From the NCBI GenBank assembly GCA_039930045.1, contig JBDSQB010000002.1, positions 512,286 through 576,285 on the forward strand: a stretch of DNA of 64,000 nt, written 5' to 3'. The stretch comes from Chthoniobacterales bacterium. Its GTDB lineage: Bacteria; Verrucomicrobiota; Verrucomicrobiia; Chthoniobacterales; DASVRZ01. How positions within the stretch are numbered: the stretch's first letter is position 1; every line of letters begins with the position of its first letter. Both the position numbers and the translations under genes were made by a program. The notes under the pieces were generated by a model. That model did not search any database. It was not told the origin of the DNA and worked only from the letters and a program-made list of their open reading frames with translations. Shown one piece after another: positions 25,043 through 34,508 of this stretch.

Positions 25043-27163
25043 TCACTGCGGAGTCGGCGACTCGGTGGCTTCCGCTGGATTGCCACGGGTGACTTTGGGC
25101 TGGCGCTGGGCGGGACGCTCGGGTCGGGCGGCACGCTCACGCTGCGTGTCGGGCTGCTGCTGGCGGCGGGCCGCTGGCGCAGGGTCTGTGGAGGTGTCGG
25201 GCTGCCGTGGCCGGGCGACTTCACGTTCGACAGGCGCGGCTTGCTGCTGCGCGGCCTGTCTGCGCTCGCGCAATGCCTGAGCCTGGGCGTTTCGTTGTTG
25301 CTGCTCACGCGCGGCTTGGGCGGCAGCTTGCTGGCGGCTGGTGTCGGGCTCAGCTTGTTGCGCTTGAGGCTGACGCTGCGGACGAGTGGTTTCTGGAACA
25401 TCGGCCGGCGCGCTGGGCCGGACAAACGGTGTCGGCAAGGGACGAGTCGGAGTTGCCTCGACGGGCGATGTGGCTTGGGCCGCCTCACGACGCGCTTTCT
25501 GCTGTTCGTTTATTGGCGGACGATTGGCCTGTTCGGGACGACTTGGCGTCACGTCCGGGCGGGTGGGTGTAGTGCTCCTATCTGGCTTCGGCATGACCAA
25601 CGGCGTGGGCCGCTCCACGGGAGTTGCACTCGGCTCTGGCCGCTGCGAGGTCGCATCGGGAGTGGCGCTTCTTTCTGGAGTCGCCGTGGGCGTCGCTTGT
25701 ACGGCTTGTTGTTCGGCCTGACGCCGTTGCATGGCCTCACGACGCGCCTTGGTTTGGGCATTCGGAGAACGTTCTGGAGTGGCTCGCGGCGCGACGGTGG
25801 GAGTTGGCTGCGTCCGCTCCGATGAGTTCGCTGGAGTTGGATTTGCTGCTGGGGTGGCGACTGCGGCGGACTGCTCGCGTTGTGCCTGGCGAGCGTCGTT
25901 CCGGGCTTTTAGTGAACGCTGGCGTTCGCGATCGGCCTGCTGCGTTTGCACTTGACGATCGGCTTGTTTTTGCAAATCCGCTTTTACCGCCTCGCGCTGC
26001 TCAGGACGCACTCCGCGCCAGCCGTTGTCGCGCTCGACTTTGGCCACTTTCCGCTCCACCCGCGCCGGACGCACATCGTTATTTCCACCGCGCTGGCTAG
26101 CTGCCGCAAAAAGAGGCGCGACAATGCTGAGACGATCCCCGCGAGCCTGCGGACGGGCCGAGTCGCGATCAAATCTCGGATCACGATTCAACTCCAACTC
26201 ATAGCGTTGAATAGGACGGCGGCTGTGACGGCGCATGACTTCCACGTCGGGTCCGTAATTGTAAATATTCGTCTCGGAGTAGGTGATGTTCGTCACGTTA
26301 ACGGTCTGGTTGATAATCGTCACATTCCGCTCCGGCTCGACCACGCGGCCCACGTAAGTTTCTTCACCGAAATCCTGGGTGTCCACAAAAGTATAAAACT
26401 CCGGACCCGTGTCGTAGCCCACATCGACCGATGCAGTGATGCTGCCGCCGCGCTGGAGGCGAGCCTCGGGAGGCAATGGCGCCCAGCCGACATAACTATC
26501 GCTCGACCGCCAGGATACCCAGGCCGGCGCCCATTCGTCACCGGGCACCCAGCACCAGCCGGTGTCCGCCAGATTCACCCAGCGTCCATAGTGGTAGGTC
26601 GCCCAGCCGAAACGCTCGTTCGATTCCCACGTCCAGCCGCGATCTGTCTCGACCCAACGGCCATCCGTGTAAGGACGCCAGCGGCGATTGTCGCGACTCA
26701 CGCGAGGCTGCCAGATGTAGCCATAATCATCGGACTCGATCCAGTCGCCGTCGTCTTGCAGCTTGTCGTAGAAGACTTCGTAAGTGGCTGGTTTTCCCTG
26801 ATAAACCGGCTCCGGGGCGTCATCGGTGGTGGTCGATTCCGTGCGAACATAGACGGGCTTTTTCTGGTTCGACGCCAGCGCATTACGCTCGGACTCCAAT
26901 GCGACGCGCTGGTTGTCGAGGTCGGCCTGCTCCTTTTTTAACTGCTCGCGCTTCGACTCAGCGTCGGCGGCATCACGGTCGGCCAACTGGCGATTCAACT
27001 CCGTAGATTGGGCGCTGAGCTGGTCGAGTTTGGTCTGCATGTCTTGCAACTGGCGCTCCTTCGCCGGATCGGTGCTGGCAGATTTTTGATCGCAGGCAGC
27101 GAGTGCCATGGCGACGCAACTGGCGATGACCAAGGGAATGCGGGATGGGGTGGGAGTTTTCAT
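25043..27163 (-). CDS. DUF6600-like lipoprotein with long low-complexity tail
   Basis: A 706-residue lipoprotein. The signal ends in a lipobox (ASCVAMALAAC, Cys about 24). Residues about 35-90 form a coiled coil (LQDMQTKLDQLSAQ, EQLKKEQADLDNQR). The folded core (about 120-270) has repeated Trp/Gly motifs such as GYIWQPRVS, YTDGRWV, GWATYHYGRWV, GWCWVPGDEWAPAWVSWR and YVGWAPLPP, the pattern of DUF6600 proteins. From residue about 385 to the end the sequence is Pro, Ala, Arg, Gln and Thr rich, likely disordered. It would be tethered to the inner or outer membrane. Function is unknown. The tail composition could give trouble in assembly or prediction, but the frame is open throughout. Confidence 0.8.
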   Translation of the reverse strand: MKTPTPSRIPLVIASCVAMALAACDQKSASTDPAKERQLQDMQTKLDQLSAQSTELNRQLADRDAADAESKREQLKKEQADLDNQRVALESERNALASNQKKPVYVRTESTTTDDAPEPVYQGKPATYEVFYDKLQDDGDWIESDDYGYIWQPRVSRDNRRWRPYTDGRWVETDRGWTWESNERFGWATYHYGRWVNLADTGWCWVPGDEWAPAWVSWRSSDSYVGWAPLPPEARLQRGGSITASVDVGYDTGPEFYTFVDTQDFGEETYVGRVVEPERNVTIINQTVNVTNITYSETNIYNYGPDVEVMRRHSRRPIQRYELELNRDPRFDRDSARPQARGDRLSIVAPLFAAASQRGGNNDVRPARVERKVAKVERDNGWRGVRPEQREAVKADLQKQADRQVQTQQADRERQRSLKARNDARQAQREQSAAVATPAANPTPANSSERTQPTPTVAPRATPERSPNAQTKARREAMQRRQAEQQAVQATPTATPERSATPDATSQRPEPSATPVERPTPLVMPKPDRSTTPTRPDVTPSRPEQANRPPINEQQKARREAAQATSPVEATPTRPLPTPFVRPSAPADVPETTRPQRQPQAQQAEPDTSRQQAAAQAAREQQQRNAQAQALRERRQAAQQQAAPVEREVARPRQPDTSTDPAPAARRQQQPDTQRERAARPERPAQRQPKVTRGNPAEATESPTPQ

Positions 27164-27263
27164 AAATGAGGGGTGAGTTCTGGGATGGACGCGGGGGAAT
27201 CCGGTGTATTCACAGATTCGTAAATCGCAATGGTGCGCGGTGTATGTATTTAGTTGAACCTAA

Positions 27264-27971
27264 TCAGGATCCGCTTTCCGTGCCCCGCCCGTCGTTCGGG
27301 AGCAAGTCAGGTCTGACTCGTCTCGTCTTTTCGAGACTCCGCTCTTTCCGCCAAGCCGCGATGGCCGCGTGATTGCCGCTCAGAAGAATCTCTGGGATTT
27401 TCCATCCGCGAAACTCCGCAGGCCGGGTGTATTGGGGAAATTCCAGTAAGCCGTGGCTGAAGGAATCCTGCGCAGCCGATTGATCATTCCCCAGCACGCC
27501 CGGAATCAATCGCGTGACCGCGTCCACCACGACCAGACCAGCCAGCGCGCCATTCGTCAGCACGTAATCGCCGATGGAAATTTCCTCGTCCACCAGTTGG
27601 TCGATCACCCGTTGGTCGATTCCCTCGTAGTGGCCGCAGATAATGAGAAGATGTTGCAGCCCAGCGAGTTGAGTTGCATGGCACTGGGTAAATGGCGTGC
27701 CGCTGGGCGTCATCAAGATCACTTTGGAACTCGCCTGTCGAAGCTGTTCCACCGCCGCAAAGATCGGTTCGGGCTTCATCACCATGCCCTCCCCGCCCCC
27801 AAACGGCGCGTCGTCGGTCAGCCGGTGTTTGTCTGTCGTCCACTCGCGAATGTCGTGGGCTTGAAACGTGAAAAGCCCCTTTTCCTGGGCGCGTTTCATC
27901 ATGCTCTGCGTCATCGGGCCCGTGCAAATTCCCGGGAACAGCGTCAGCAGATCGATGTGGAGAGGTTTCAT
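27264..27971 (-). CDS. trmD: tRNA (guanine-N1)-methyltransferase TrmD
   Basis: Methylates G37 of tRNAs, next to the anticodon, preventing frameshifts. The 235 residues from ATG 27971 contain the SPOUT knot signatures [37 protein letters not shown] and [20 protein letters not shown], and a C-terminal helical domain ending [12 protein letters not shown]. The upstream in-frame extension to 28319 has no similarity and runs opposite the zinc-ribbon gene. rpsP, rimM and rplS, its usual neighbours, are absent here. Confidence 0.96.
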   Translation of the reverse strand: MKPLHIDLLTLFPGICTGPMTQSMMKRAQEKGLFTFQAHDIREWTTDKHRLTDDAPFGGGEGMVMKPEPIFAAVEQLRQASSKVILMTPSGTPFTQCHATQLAGLQHLLIICGHYEGIDQRVIDQLVDEEISIGDYVLTNGALAGLVVVDAVTRLIPGVLGNDQSAAQDSFSHGLLEFPQYTRPAEFRGWKIPEILLSGNHAAIAAWRKERSLEKTRRVRPDLLPNDGRGTESGS

Positions 27972-28070
27972 GAAGTCCGCCCAAGCTAACGTGCCTCCCA
28001 GAGCGAATGCAACGCGCCAGACGCCACCGCTAGGCTCCCGGTTTGTCGCTCCTCCGGTCCTGTGGTATTT

Positions 28071-28298
28071 ATGGCAATGTCTCTGGAAGAACGAGCCCGA
28101 AAAGCCCGCGAAATCGCCGCCCAAGCCGAACGCTACAAAGTGTGCGAGGGCTGCGAGTCGATCGTGGCGGAGCGCGTGGTAAATTGCCCGAATTGTCACG
28201 GCTACCGCTTCGACGGCACTCCCCAGCGGGTCATTTCCCAGGCGGAACTTCTCGGAGCGCGCGAGCAGACCAGCGTGGTGGCGGAAGATCTGGAATAA
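28071..28298 (+). CDS. Small zinc-ribbon protein
   Basis: About 75 residues. Helical N-terminus ([20 protein letters not shown]) followed by a zinc ribbon [20 protein letters not shown], with two CxxC pairs at about residues 26-29 and 39-42. Possible starts are GTG 28062, ATG 28071 (chosen) and ATG 28077; the last may be the true one. No catalytic motif is present. The gene is divergent from trmD by 99 bases. A conserved hypothetical, possibly an RNA- or protein-binding accessory factor. Confidence 0.65.
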   Translation: MAMSLEERARKAREIAAQAERYKVCEGCESIVAERVVNCPNCHGYRFDGTPQRVISQAELLGAREQTSVVAEDLE

Positions 28299-28389
28299 GC
28301 GGCGTGAGTCGAGTTCCATCGTAATCTAACGTTGGCATCGGATGTGCTTAACTGAAAGACAGGCTGCTAACGGCCTGATTTTTTCAATT

Positions 28390-29604
28390 ATGATCACATT
28401 TGCCTATCAAGCTCGCGACAACGGGGGGAAAATTCTCTCCGGCGTTATCGAATCTGTCAGCCAGGACAACGCCATCAGCAATCTCATGTCCCGCGGTTTG
28501 ATGGTGCTCTCGATTCAGCAAAAAGCGCAGGGCAAGAAGCTTTCCTCGAAGTTTCTCAGTCCCAAAGAGACAGATTTGGTGATTTTTACCCGCCAACTCG
28601 CCACCATGGTCGATGCCGGTTTGCCACTGGTCACGGGCTTGTCGGCCCTTTTCGAGCAGATGGACCCTAAAAAGCAAAAGGCGATGCACACGATTACCGC
28701 CGAGTTGATCGCGTCTGTGCAAGGCGGTGACCAATTCAACCAAGCGGTCGCAAAATTCCCCAATGCGTTTTCGCGGCTCTACATAGCCATGGTGCGCGCT
28801 GGTGAATCTGGCGGTTTGCTCTCGGAAATCTTGGATCGTCTGGCCGCGTTTCTGGAGGCCAGCGCGCGCCTGAAGAAAAAGGTTAAAAGCGCCATGACGT
28901 ATCCGGCCGTCGTCATCTGTATTGCGCTGGGGATCAGCCTGTTCCTCGTTATGAAGGTGGTCCCAGTTTTCGCGGAGATTTTTGCGGACTTCGGTTCGCA
29001 ACTACCTGGTCCAACGCAGGTTCTGATTAATATCAGCGACTTTCTCCGCGCCTACTGGTATATACTTTTTGGCGTCATCGGCGCTGTTTACTACGCGCTA
29101 AAATCCTGGCTGAAAACGCCGTCCGGTCGTGAAACTTGGGATAAATGGTGCCTGAAGATGCCAATTTTCGGCCCGCTCATTCACAAAATCTGCATGTCCC
29201 GCATGGCGCGCACTTTCGCACAGATGATTCGCAGCGGTGTCCCGATCTTGGAGACTTTGGAAATCATTGCAGAAACATCTGGCAACGTGATGGTGGAAAA
29301 AGCGATTCGCCGAACCAGCATTCTGGTGGAAAAAGGCGATCCCCTGGCAACTTCGCTGGCCAAGGAACCTATTTTCCCACCAATGCTTCTGCGCATGGTA
29401 TCCGCCGGCGAGGCCACCGGTAAAATCGATAGCATGTTGGAAAAAATGGCCGATTTCTGGGATGAGGAAATTGAGGCGTTGCTCGATGCATTAACGTCTT
29501 TGATCGAGCCCCTCCTGATCGTCTTTCTGGGTGCCATTGTTGGCTTTATCGTTTTCGCTCTTTTCCTGCCTATCTTCAAGCTCAGCGACGTGGTTTCAAA
29601 GTAA
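28390..29604 (+). CDS. Type IV pilus / type II secretion F protein (PilC-like)
   Basis: A 404-residue inner-membrane platform protein. ATG 28390 gives the standard beginning MITFAYQARDNGGKILSG. Two T2SF domains follow: LVIFTRQLATMVDAGLPLVT with RAGESGGLLSEIL (about residues 70-190), and MARTFAQMIRSGVPILETLE with VSAGEATGKIDSML (about 270-390). Three hydrophobic helices at about 180-205, 225-245 and 378-400 complete the layout. No pilB, pilT or pilin genes are next to it. It ends before a strong bidirectional terminator shared with mnmG. Confidence 0.93.
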   Translation: MITFAYQARDNGGKILSGVIESVSQDNAISNLMSRGLMVLSIQQKAQGKKLSSKFLSPKETDLVIFTRQLATMVDAGLPLVTGLSALFEQMDPKKQKAMHTITAELIASVQGGDQFNQAVAKFPNAFSRLYIAMVRAGESGGLLSEILDRLAAFLEASARLKKKVKSAMTYPAVVICIALGISLFLVMKVVPVFAEIFADFGSQLPGPTQVLINISDFLRAYWYILFGVIGAVYYALKSWLKTPSGRETWDKWCLKMPIFGPLIHKICMSRMARTFAQMIRSGVPILETLEIIAETSGNVMVEKAIRRTSILVEKGDPLATSLAKEPIFPPMLLRMVSAGEATGKIDSMLEKMADFWDEEIEALLDALTSLIEPLLIVFLGAIVGFIVFALFLPIFKLSDVVSK

Positions 29605-29618
29605 ACTACAAGTCATTC

Positions 29619-29660
29619 AAAGCAAAAGGGTTGCGTCGAACAGCGCAACCCTTTTGCTTT
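29619..29660. terminator. Bidirectional terminator between pilC-like gene and mnmG
   Basis: AAAGCAAAAGGGTTGCG (29619-29635) and its perfect complement (29644-29660) form a 17-bp stem around an 8-base loop. AT-rich outer stem sequence with runs of A and T serves both directions. The genes on either side converge, ending at 29604 and 29687. Confidence 0.9.
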
Positions 29661-29686
29661 GGTAGGAGTTTGGTCTTCCTCTGAAA

Positions 29687-31585
29687 TCAATCGTCGATGG
29701 GAATACTCCCCCGCTCCATCCACACCGTGAGAAGCGCAATATCTGACGGGGTAATTCCGCTGATTCGACCCGCCTGCCCTAGAGTCTCGGGTTTAATCGC
29801 GGAAAATTTTTGCCGCGCCTCCAGCCTCAAACCATGAACCGCATCAAAGTCCAGCCACTCTGGAAATTTGCGCGTCTCATGCTTGCGCGCTTGAGCCACC
29901 GCACTCTCCTGACGTCGAATGTAGCCCTCGTATTTTAAGTCAGTTTCCAGCATTTCCCAGATGGATGAATCAATCCCGCCAAGTATTTCAACAGGCAAAT
30001 CTTTGTGGCTAAATGAAGGCCTTCGGAGCAGCTTTTCGACACGGACTCCTTCAAATTTTTGTTGTTGGGAGATCACCAAGGCCGCAGTCAGAGATGAACG
30101 GCGCTCCTCTGCTTTCTTCTGCCTCATCGAACAAACCAATCCAAATTCAGCCGCCTTGGGAGTGAGACGCAAATCTGCGTTATCCTGGCGCAATAGAAGC
30201 CGAAATTCAGCCCGACTGGTAAACATGCGGTAGGGTTCCGTCACTCCCTTGGTAATCAAATCGTCGATCATCACACCGATGTAAGCTTCATCGCGAGTTA
30301 GAATGAACTCAGCACGTCCCAAGGTTTTCAACCCGGCGTTTGCGCCCGCCATTAATCCCTGAGCAGCAGCCTCTTCGTAGCCAGAGGTCCCATTGATTTG
30401 CCCTGCAAAATATAATCCACCCACCCGTTTCGTTTCGAGAGTAGACTTCAACTGCGTTGGCGGACAGTAGTCGTATTCCACTGCGTATCCTGGCCTAATA
30501 ATTTCGGCATTTTCCAAACCGTTAATCGACCGAATAAAGGCATATTGCACCTCGTAAGGCAGACTCGTAGAGATGCCATTCACGTAATATTCGTGAGTTT
30601 GCCGTCCCTCCGGCTCTAAAAAGAGCTGGTGCTGGGTCTTTTCTGAAAATTTAACCACTTTGTCCTCAATCGATGGACAATATCGGGGCCCCACTCCCTC
30701 AATCTTTCCCGCATACAGTGGAGAAAGATGGAGATTTCGACGGATAATACCGTGCGTTTTTGGATTCGTGTGCGTAATCCAGCAAGGGATTTGTTCCACA
30801 TGGAACTTCCCACCGTGAAAGCGGTTTAAGCTGAAAATGTCATTTTCGCCTGCCTTTAGGAAATCCTCCAGAAATGTGAACAATGGCGCCGGCTCGTCAC
30901 CTTCCTGACGCTCGCATCGACTAAAATCGATCGATCGACCATTGAGGCGGCAAGGTGTCCCCGTTTTAAAACGACCTATTTCAAAGCCGAGAGTGCGCAG
31001 GCTGTCGCTAAGCGTTGAAACACTATCCCCCATTCGACCGCCTGTAGCGTTTTGCATACCGACGTGGAGCAGACCCCTCATAAATGTTCCCGTCGTGATC
31101 ACAATTGTTCCCGTGCGGATCTCGAGACCCAAATTCGTCCTAACCCCCGTAACTTGATCGTCGGACGTCAAGATTTGGGTTACATTTCCCTGAATAAAGT
31201 CGAGGTTTTTTTGGGATTCAATCATCCACTTCATCCGAAACTGGTACGCCTTTTTATCGCACTGGGAACGCGGAGCACGCACGCTTGCACCTTTGTTGGC
31301 ATTCAACATCCTGCACTGAATGGCAGTTGCATCCGTATTGAGACCCATAACACCACCCAATGCGTCGATTTCTCTCACGATGTGACCCTTGGCCAAACCA
31401 CCAATGGCTGGATTGCAAGACATTTGAGCCACCGTATCGGCATTTTGGGTCAAAATTGCAGTTATACAACCTAAGCGCGCCGCAGCCATGGCGGCCTCAA
31501 CGCCGGCATGACCAGCCCCTACGACCACAACGTCGTATCTCTTTGGATAAACAAACACCCTGAACAATGCGTTAGAAGAAGCCAT
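29687..31585 (-). CDS. mnmG: tRNA uridine-5-carboxymethylaminomethyl modification enzyme MnmG
   Basis: FAD-dependent enzyme that, with MnmE, installs the carboxymethylaminomethyl group at wobble U34 of tRNAs. The 632 residues start with the dinucleotide fold [20 protein letters not shown] and contain [36 protein letters not shown], and the conserved [20 protein letters not shown] and [23 protein letters not shown] 31585 opens with about 15 extra residues before the core. The gene is clearly lower in GC than its neighbours. A parS-like palindrome lies 25 bases upstream of the start, and a variant lies inside the gene; in many bacteria mnmG belongs to the origin region with parAB. Confidence 0.96.
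   Translation of the reverse strand: MASSNALFRVFVYPKRYDVVVVGAGHAGVEAAMAAARLGCITAILTQNADTVAQMSCNPAIGGLAKGHIVREIDALGGVMGLNTDATAIQCRMLNANKGASVRAPRSQCDKKAYQFRMKWMIESQKNLDFIQGNVTQILTSDDQVTGVRTNLGLEIRTGTIVITTGTFMRGLLHVGMQNATGGRMGDSVSTLSDSLRTLGFEIGRFKTGTPCRLNGRSIDFSRCERQEGDEPAPLFTFLEDFLKAGENDIFSLNRFHGGKFHVEQIPCWITHTNPKTHGIIRRNLHLSPLYAGKIEGVGPRYCPSIEDKVVKFSEKTQHQLFLEPEGRQTHEYYVNGISTSLPYEVQYAFIRSINGLENAEIIRPGYAVEYDYCPPTQLKSTLETKRVGGLYFAGQINGTSGYEEAAAQGLMAGANAGLKTLGRAEFILTRDEAYIGVMIDDLITKGVTEPYRMFTSRAEFRLLLRQDNADLRLTPKAAEFGLVCSMRQKKAEERRSSLTAALVISQQQKFEGVRVEKLLRRPSFSHKDLPVEILGGIDSSIWEMLETDLKYEGYIRRQESAVAQARKHETRKFPEWLDFDAVHGLRLEARQKFSAIKPETLGQAGRISGITPSDIALLTVWMERGSIPIDD
30793..30806. promoter_or_regulatory. 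Degenerate parS-like site inside mnmG
   Basis: GTTCCACATGGAAC differs in one base from the perfect palindrome at 31610. It lies in coding sequence. By itself it could be chance, but it is 0.8 kb from the perfect site, and clusters of parS sites are common. Confidence 0.35.
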
Positions 31586-31609
31586 GGTTCAAATCAAAAG
31601 AGCAGCCAC

Positions 31610-31623
31610 GTTCCACGTGGAAC
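31610..31623. promoter_or_regulatory. parS-like centromere palindrome upstream of mnmG
   Basis: GTTCCACGTGGAAC is a perfect 14-bp palindrome and corresponds to the core of the widely conserved bacterial parS site bound by ParB. It lies 25 bases upstream of mnmG, a gene that is often next to parAB near the replication origin. No parA or parB gene and no DnaA-box cluster (TTATCCACA) was seen in the window, so the origin itself is not claimed. Confidence 0.7.
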
Positions 31624-31718
31624 ATGACGCCTCCTTAACTTCATTGCCGATAATTTTTACTGTAAATTAGATACACTTCGGGGTTGATTTTTTCGCCTTT
31701 CCAAACACTATAAAGCTG

Positions 31719-32300
31719 ATGCCCGCAGCCCTCTTCCTCATTTTTGTAGCGATACTGATCCGAATCGTTCCGCCATTGCTACATGTGCACCACGATTGGA
31801 TGGGAAATTTTTCCCCATTGGCGTCTTTGGTGTTGTGCGGCGCAGTCTTCTTTCCCAAGCGAATGGCCGCATGGGTGCCATTCTTGATCTTGCTTGTGTC
31901 GGATTTCACTCTCAACATCTTCGCTTATTCCACACCAATGTTGAGCTGGGAACTAGTCCCGCGTTATTTCATTTTTGCAGTGATCGGCTCGTGGGCTTTT
32001 AGCAAACGCGAAACGCTGGGGCGTAAGCCAATGGCATTGCTGGGAACTTCTGTGGCCGCCTCTGTGTTTTTCTACGTGGCGACCAATACCGTTAGCTGGG
32101 TAGGGGATGCCGGCTATGCGAAGACATTTGCCGGCTGGGCTCAGGCGCTAACAACAGGACTGCCGGGACTACCTTCAACTATTTCTTTCTTTCGTAACTC
32201 GCTAGTTAGCGACGTTCTTTTTACAGGCCTCTTTCTGATTTGTATGGCGGTCACCTCTAAGAAAAGCGCGGTCCAATCCCGGCCTGTTGTTGCTGTATAA
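31719..32300 (+). CDS. DUF6580 integral membrane protein
   Basis: A 193-residue protein with about five or six hydrophobic segments. Opening ALFLIFVAILIRIVPP, then HDWMGNFSPLASLVLCGAVF with the conserved N-F-P-like motif of DUF6580, and GLPGLPSTISFFRNSLVSD near the end. Layout and loop motifs resemble the substrate-binding S components of ECF vitamin transporters, but no ECF ATPase is nearby. It is 33 bases upstream of the pyruvate dehydrogenase genes on the same strand. If the link is functional it could import a cofactor such as thiamine or lipoate, but this is only a guess. Confidence 0.72.
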   Translation: MPAALFLIFVAILIRIVPPLLHVHHDWMGNFSPLASLVLCGAVFFPKRMAAWVPFLILLVSDFTLNIFAYSTPMLSWELVPRYFIFAVIGSWAFSKRETLGRKPMALLGTSVAASVFFYVATNTVSWVGDAGYAKTFAGWAQALTTGLPGLPSTISFFRNSLVSDVLFTGLFLICMAVTSKKSAVQSRPVVAV

Positions 32301-32333
32301 ATCGAATCAACCGCAGCACACTCAACATCATTT

Positions 32334-33431
32334 ATGGAAATACTTGCGAAACAAAATGCCGTGTCTGCTGAAAACCACGATTCCAGTGAGGCTGAAATCA
32401 ATCGCAAGCTCACAACCGCTGATCAACTAGAACTGCTCCGCAAGATGCTGCAAATCAGGCGTTTTGAGCAGGTGGGTCTCTCGAAATATCAAGGCGGAAA
32501 GATGAGTGGTTTCATTCATCTCTACATCGGGCAGGAGTCTGTGGCCGCCGGCGTTTGCTCCCTCATGGGTGAACACGATCACGTGATCACAGCCTATCGC
32601 TGCCACGGACACGCTCTGGCAGTCGGCATGACGATGAATGAATGCATGGCCGAGCTTTATGGAAAAGCCACGGGCTGCTCACGAGGGAAGGGAGGATCGA
32701 TGCACTTTTTTGCTCCTGACAAAAACTATTGGGGTGGACACGGCATCGTCGCTGGACAGACGCCGCTAGGGTTGGGGCTGGCATATGGCATCAAGTATAA
32801 AGGCCTCAAAGGAGCAGCTTTATGTTTCCTCGGTGATGGCGCGGTGAATCAGGGCGCGTTTTACGAGTGCTTGAACATGGCTTCTTTGATGGACCTTCCA
32901 GTTATTTACATCATCGAAAACAATCGCTATTCGATGGGCACCAGTTTGGAACGTTCTTCCGTCGTTAAAAATTGTCTGGCGGAACGAGGCGAGGCGTTCG
33001 GTATCGAATGGGCGCAGGCGAAAGGGGAAGACATCAATGAAGTCCGCGCCGTCACTCAGAAAGCCATTGAGCGCGCGCACAACGAATCACGTCCGACCAT
33101 TTTGGAGTTCGATACCTATCGGCACTACGGGCATTCCGTGGCCGACGCCAAACACAAGGGCGGCTACCGCTCCGCCGAAGAAATCGAGGACTACAAAAAG
33201 AACCACGATCCGATCCAGCTCTACAAGCGTCACCTCATCAGCAAGGGCGTGCTGACTGAGGAGGAATACACCAAAATTAGCGATGCGGCCAAGGCCGAGG
33301 CGGACGCTTCCGCCAAATTCGCGGAGGAAAGTCCGCTGCCAGATCCGAGCAGCATTTTTGAGGACGTTTACTTCGAAGTCGATCGCGGCACAGAGGCGGG
33401 CCGCACTGGGAAACACTTCTTCAACGACTAG
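32334..33431 (+). CDS. pdhA: Pyruvate dehydrogenase E1 component, alpha subunit
   Basis: Thiamine-diphosphate-dependent decarboxylase subunit. The 365 residues include RRFEQVGLSKYQGGKMSGFI, GKATGCSRGKGGSMHFF and the TPP-binding motif CFLGDGAVNQGAFYECLNMA ending in IENN. The phosphorylation-loop region YRHYGHSVADAKHKGGYRS also fits. With E1 beta it forms an alpha2-beta2 tetramer that decarboxylates pyruvate and acetylates the E2 lipoyl domain. It is the first of three consecutive pdh genes. The first 35 residues are a variable extension. Confidence 0.95.
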   Translation: MEILAKQNAVSAENHDSSEAEINRKLTTADQLELLRKMLQIRRFEQVGLSKYQGGKMSGFIHLYIGQESVAAGVCSLMGEHDHVITAYRCHGHALAVGMTMNECMAELYGKATGCSRGKGGSMHFFAPDKNYWGGHGIVAGQTPLGLGLAYGIKYKGLKGAALCFLGDGAVNQGAFYECLNMASLMDLPVIYIIENNRYSMGTSLERSSVVKNCLAERGEAFGIEWAQAKGEDINEVRAVTQKAIERAHNESRPTILEFDTYRHYGHSVADAKHKGGYRSAEEIEDYKKNHDPIQLYKRHLISKGVLTEEEYTKISDAAKAEADASAKFAEESPLPDPSSIFEDVYFEVDRGTEAGRTGKHFFND

Positions 33432-33498
33432 AAAATTCCACCCGCCGTTCGGTCCTAATTCCGATGGCCGGCTGCCAACATTCACCTGATTTACTAAC

Positions 33499-34473
33499 AT
33501 GGCCCTAATCGAATACCGCGACGCACTCAACCAGGCTTTTGCCGAGGAAATCGAACGCGATCCTAATGTCGTCCTCATCGGCGAGGAAGTCGCCCAATAC
33601 GATGGCGCCTACAAAGTCACCCGCGGCCTCTGGAAAAAATACGGCGACAAACGTGTGGTGGACACACCGATTTCAGAAGCGGGTTTCATTGGAATGGGCA
33701 TTGGCGCATCGATGTTAGGACTTCGTCCCGTCATGGAGCTCATGTTCTGGAGTTTTGCCACGGTGGCTTACGACCAAATCATCAATAATGCCGCTCAGAT
33801 TCGCTACATGAGTGGGGGACTAATCAATTGCCCAATCGTCATCCGCGGGCCCGCCAACGGCGGTACTAGCGTTGGCGCCACGCACAGCCACACGCCCGAA
33901 AACTGGTTGGCTAACATTCCCGGTCTTAAGGTGGTTTGCGCTGCCACAGCCTACGACGCCAAGGGCCTGATGAAAACCGCGATCCGCGACAACGACCCTG
34001 TGATGTTTATGGAAAGCACCTTGCTCTACGGCGAAAAAGGCGAGGTTCCAGACGAGGAATATCTCATTCCGCTCGGCAAGGCCGACATCAAACGCGAAGG
34101 AAAACATGTTAGCATTATCGGACACGGACGCGCCATTTTGACCGCACTGAAAGCGGCTGAATTGCTGGAAGCCGAGCACGATATTAGCTGCGAAGTCATC
34201 GACCTGCGGAGCATCCGTCCGCTGGATGAGGAGGCGATTCTAACGAGTGTTAGAAAAACACATCGCGCAGTGCTGGTGGATGAAAACAAACCTTTCTGCG
34301 GCGTGAGCGCGCAGATCGCCTCAATGATTCAGGAAAAATGTTTCGATGATCTTGATGCTCCCGTGCAGCGCGTGACCTCACTCGACGCGCCGGCCTTTTA
34401 CAGCCCGCAAATTGAAAAGCTGCAATTTCCCGAAGTCCATCGCATCATTGCCAAGGTTCTGGCCATTAGCTAG
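33499..34473 (+). CDS. pdhB: Pyruvate dehydrogenase E1 component, beta subunit
   Basis: The 324-residue transketolase-like beta subunit. Signature segments: ALIEYRDALNQAFAEEIERD, LIGEEVAQYDGAYKVTRGL, DTPISEAGFIGMGIGASMLG and GATHSHTPENWLANIPGLKV, then the C-terminal transketolase fold with EVIDLRSIRPLDEEAI. It begins 67 bases after E1 alpha. From here on CTAAC/GTTAG words become frequent. Confidence 0.96.
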   Translation: MALIEYRDALNQAFAEEIERDPNVVLIGEEVAQYDGAYKVTRGLWKKYGDKRVVDTPISEAGFIGMGIGASMLGLRPVMELMFWSFATVAYDQIINNAAQIRYMSGGLINCPIVIRGPANGGTSVGATHSHTPENWLANIPGLKVVCAATAYDAKGLMKTAIRDNDPVMFMESTLLYGEKGEVPDEEYLIPLGKADIKREGKHVSIIGHGRAILTALKAAELLEAEHDISCEVIDLRSIRPLDEEAILTSVRKTHRAVLVDENKPFCGVSAQIASMIQEKCFDDLDAPVQRVTSLDAPAFYSPQIEKLQFPEVHRIIAKVLAIS

Positions 34474-34508
34474 TCCACACCTCCACTCACATCGTTAAAA
34501 AAACTCCC

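Noticed and set aside
26600-26640. tRNA T-loop-like GTTCGATTCCCAC
   Set aside because: It lies in the coding sequence of the DUF6600-like protein and no cloverleaf can be built around it.
31586-31718. Replication origin between mnmG and the DUF6580 gene
   Set aside because: No DnaA boxes (TTATCCACA) and only 133 bases; only the parS-like site is supported.
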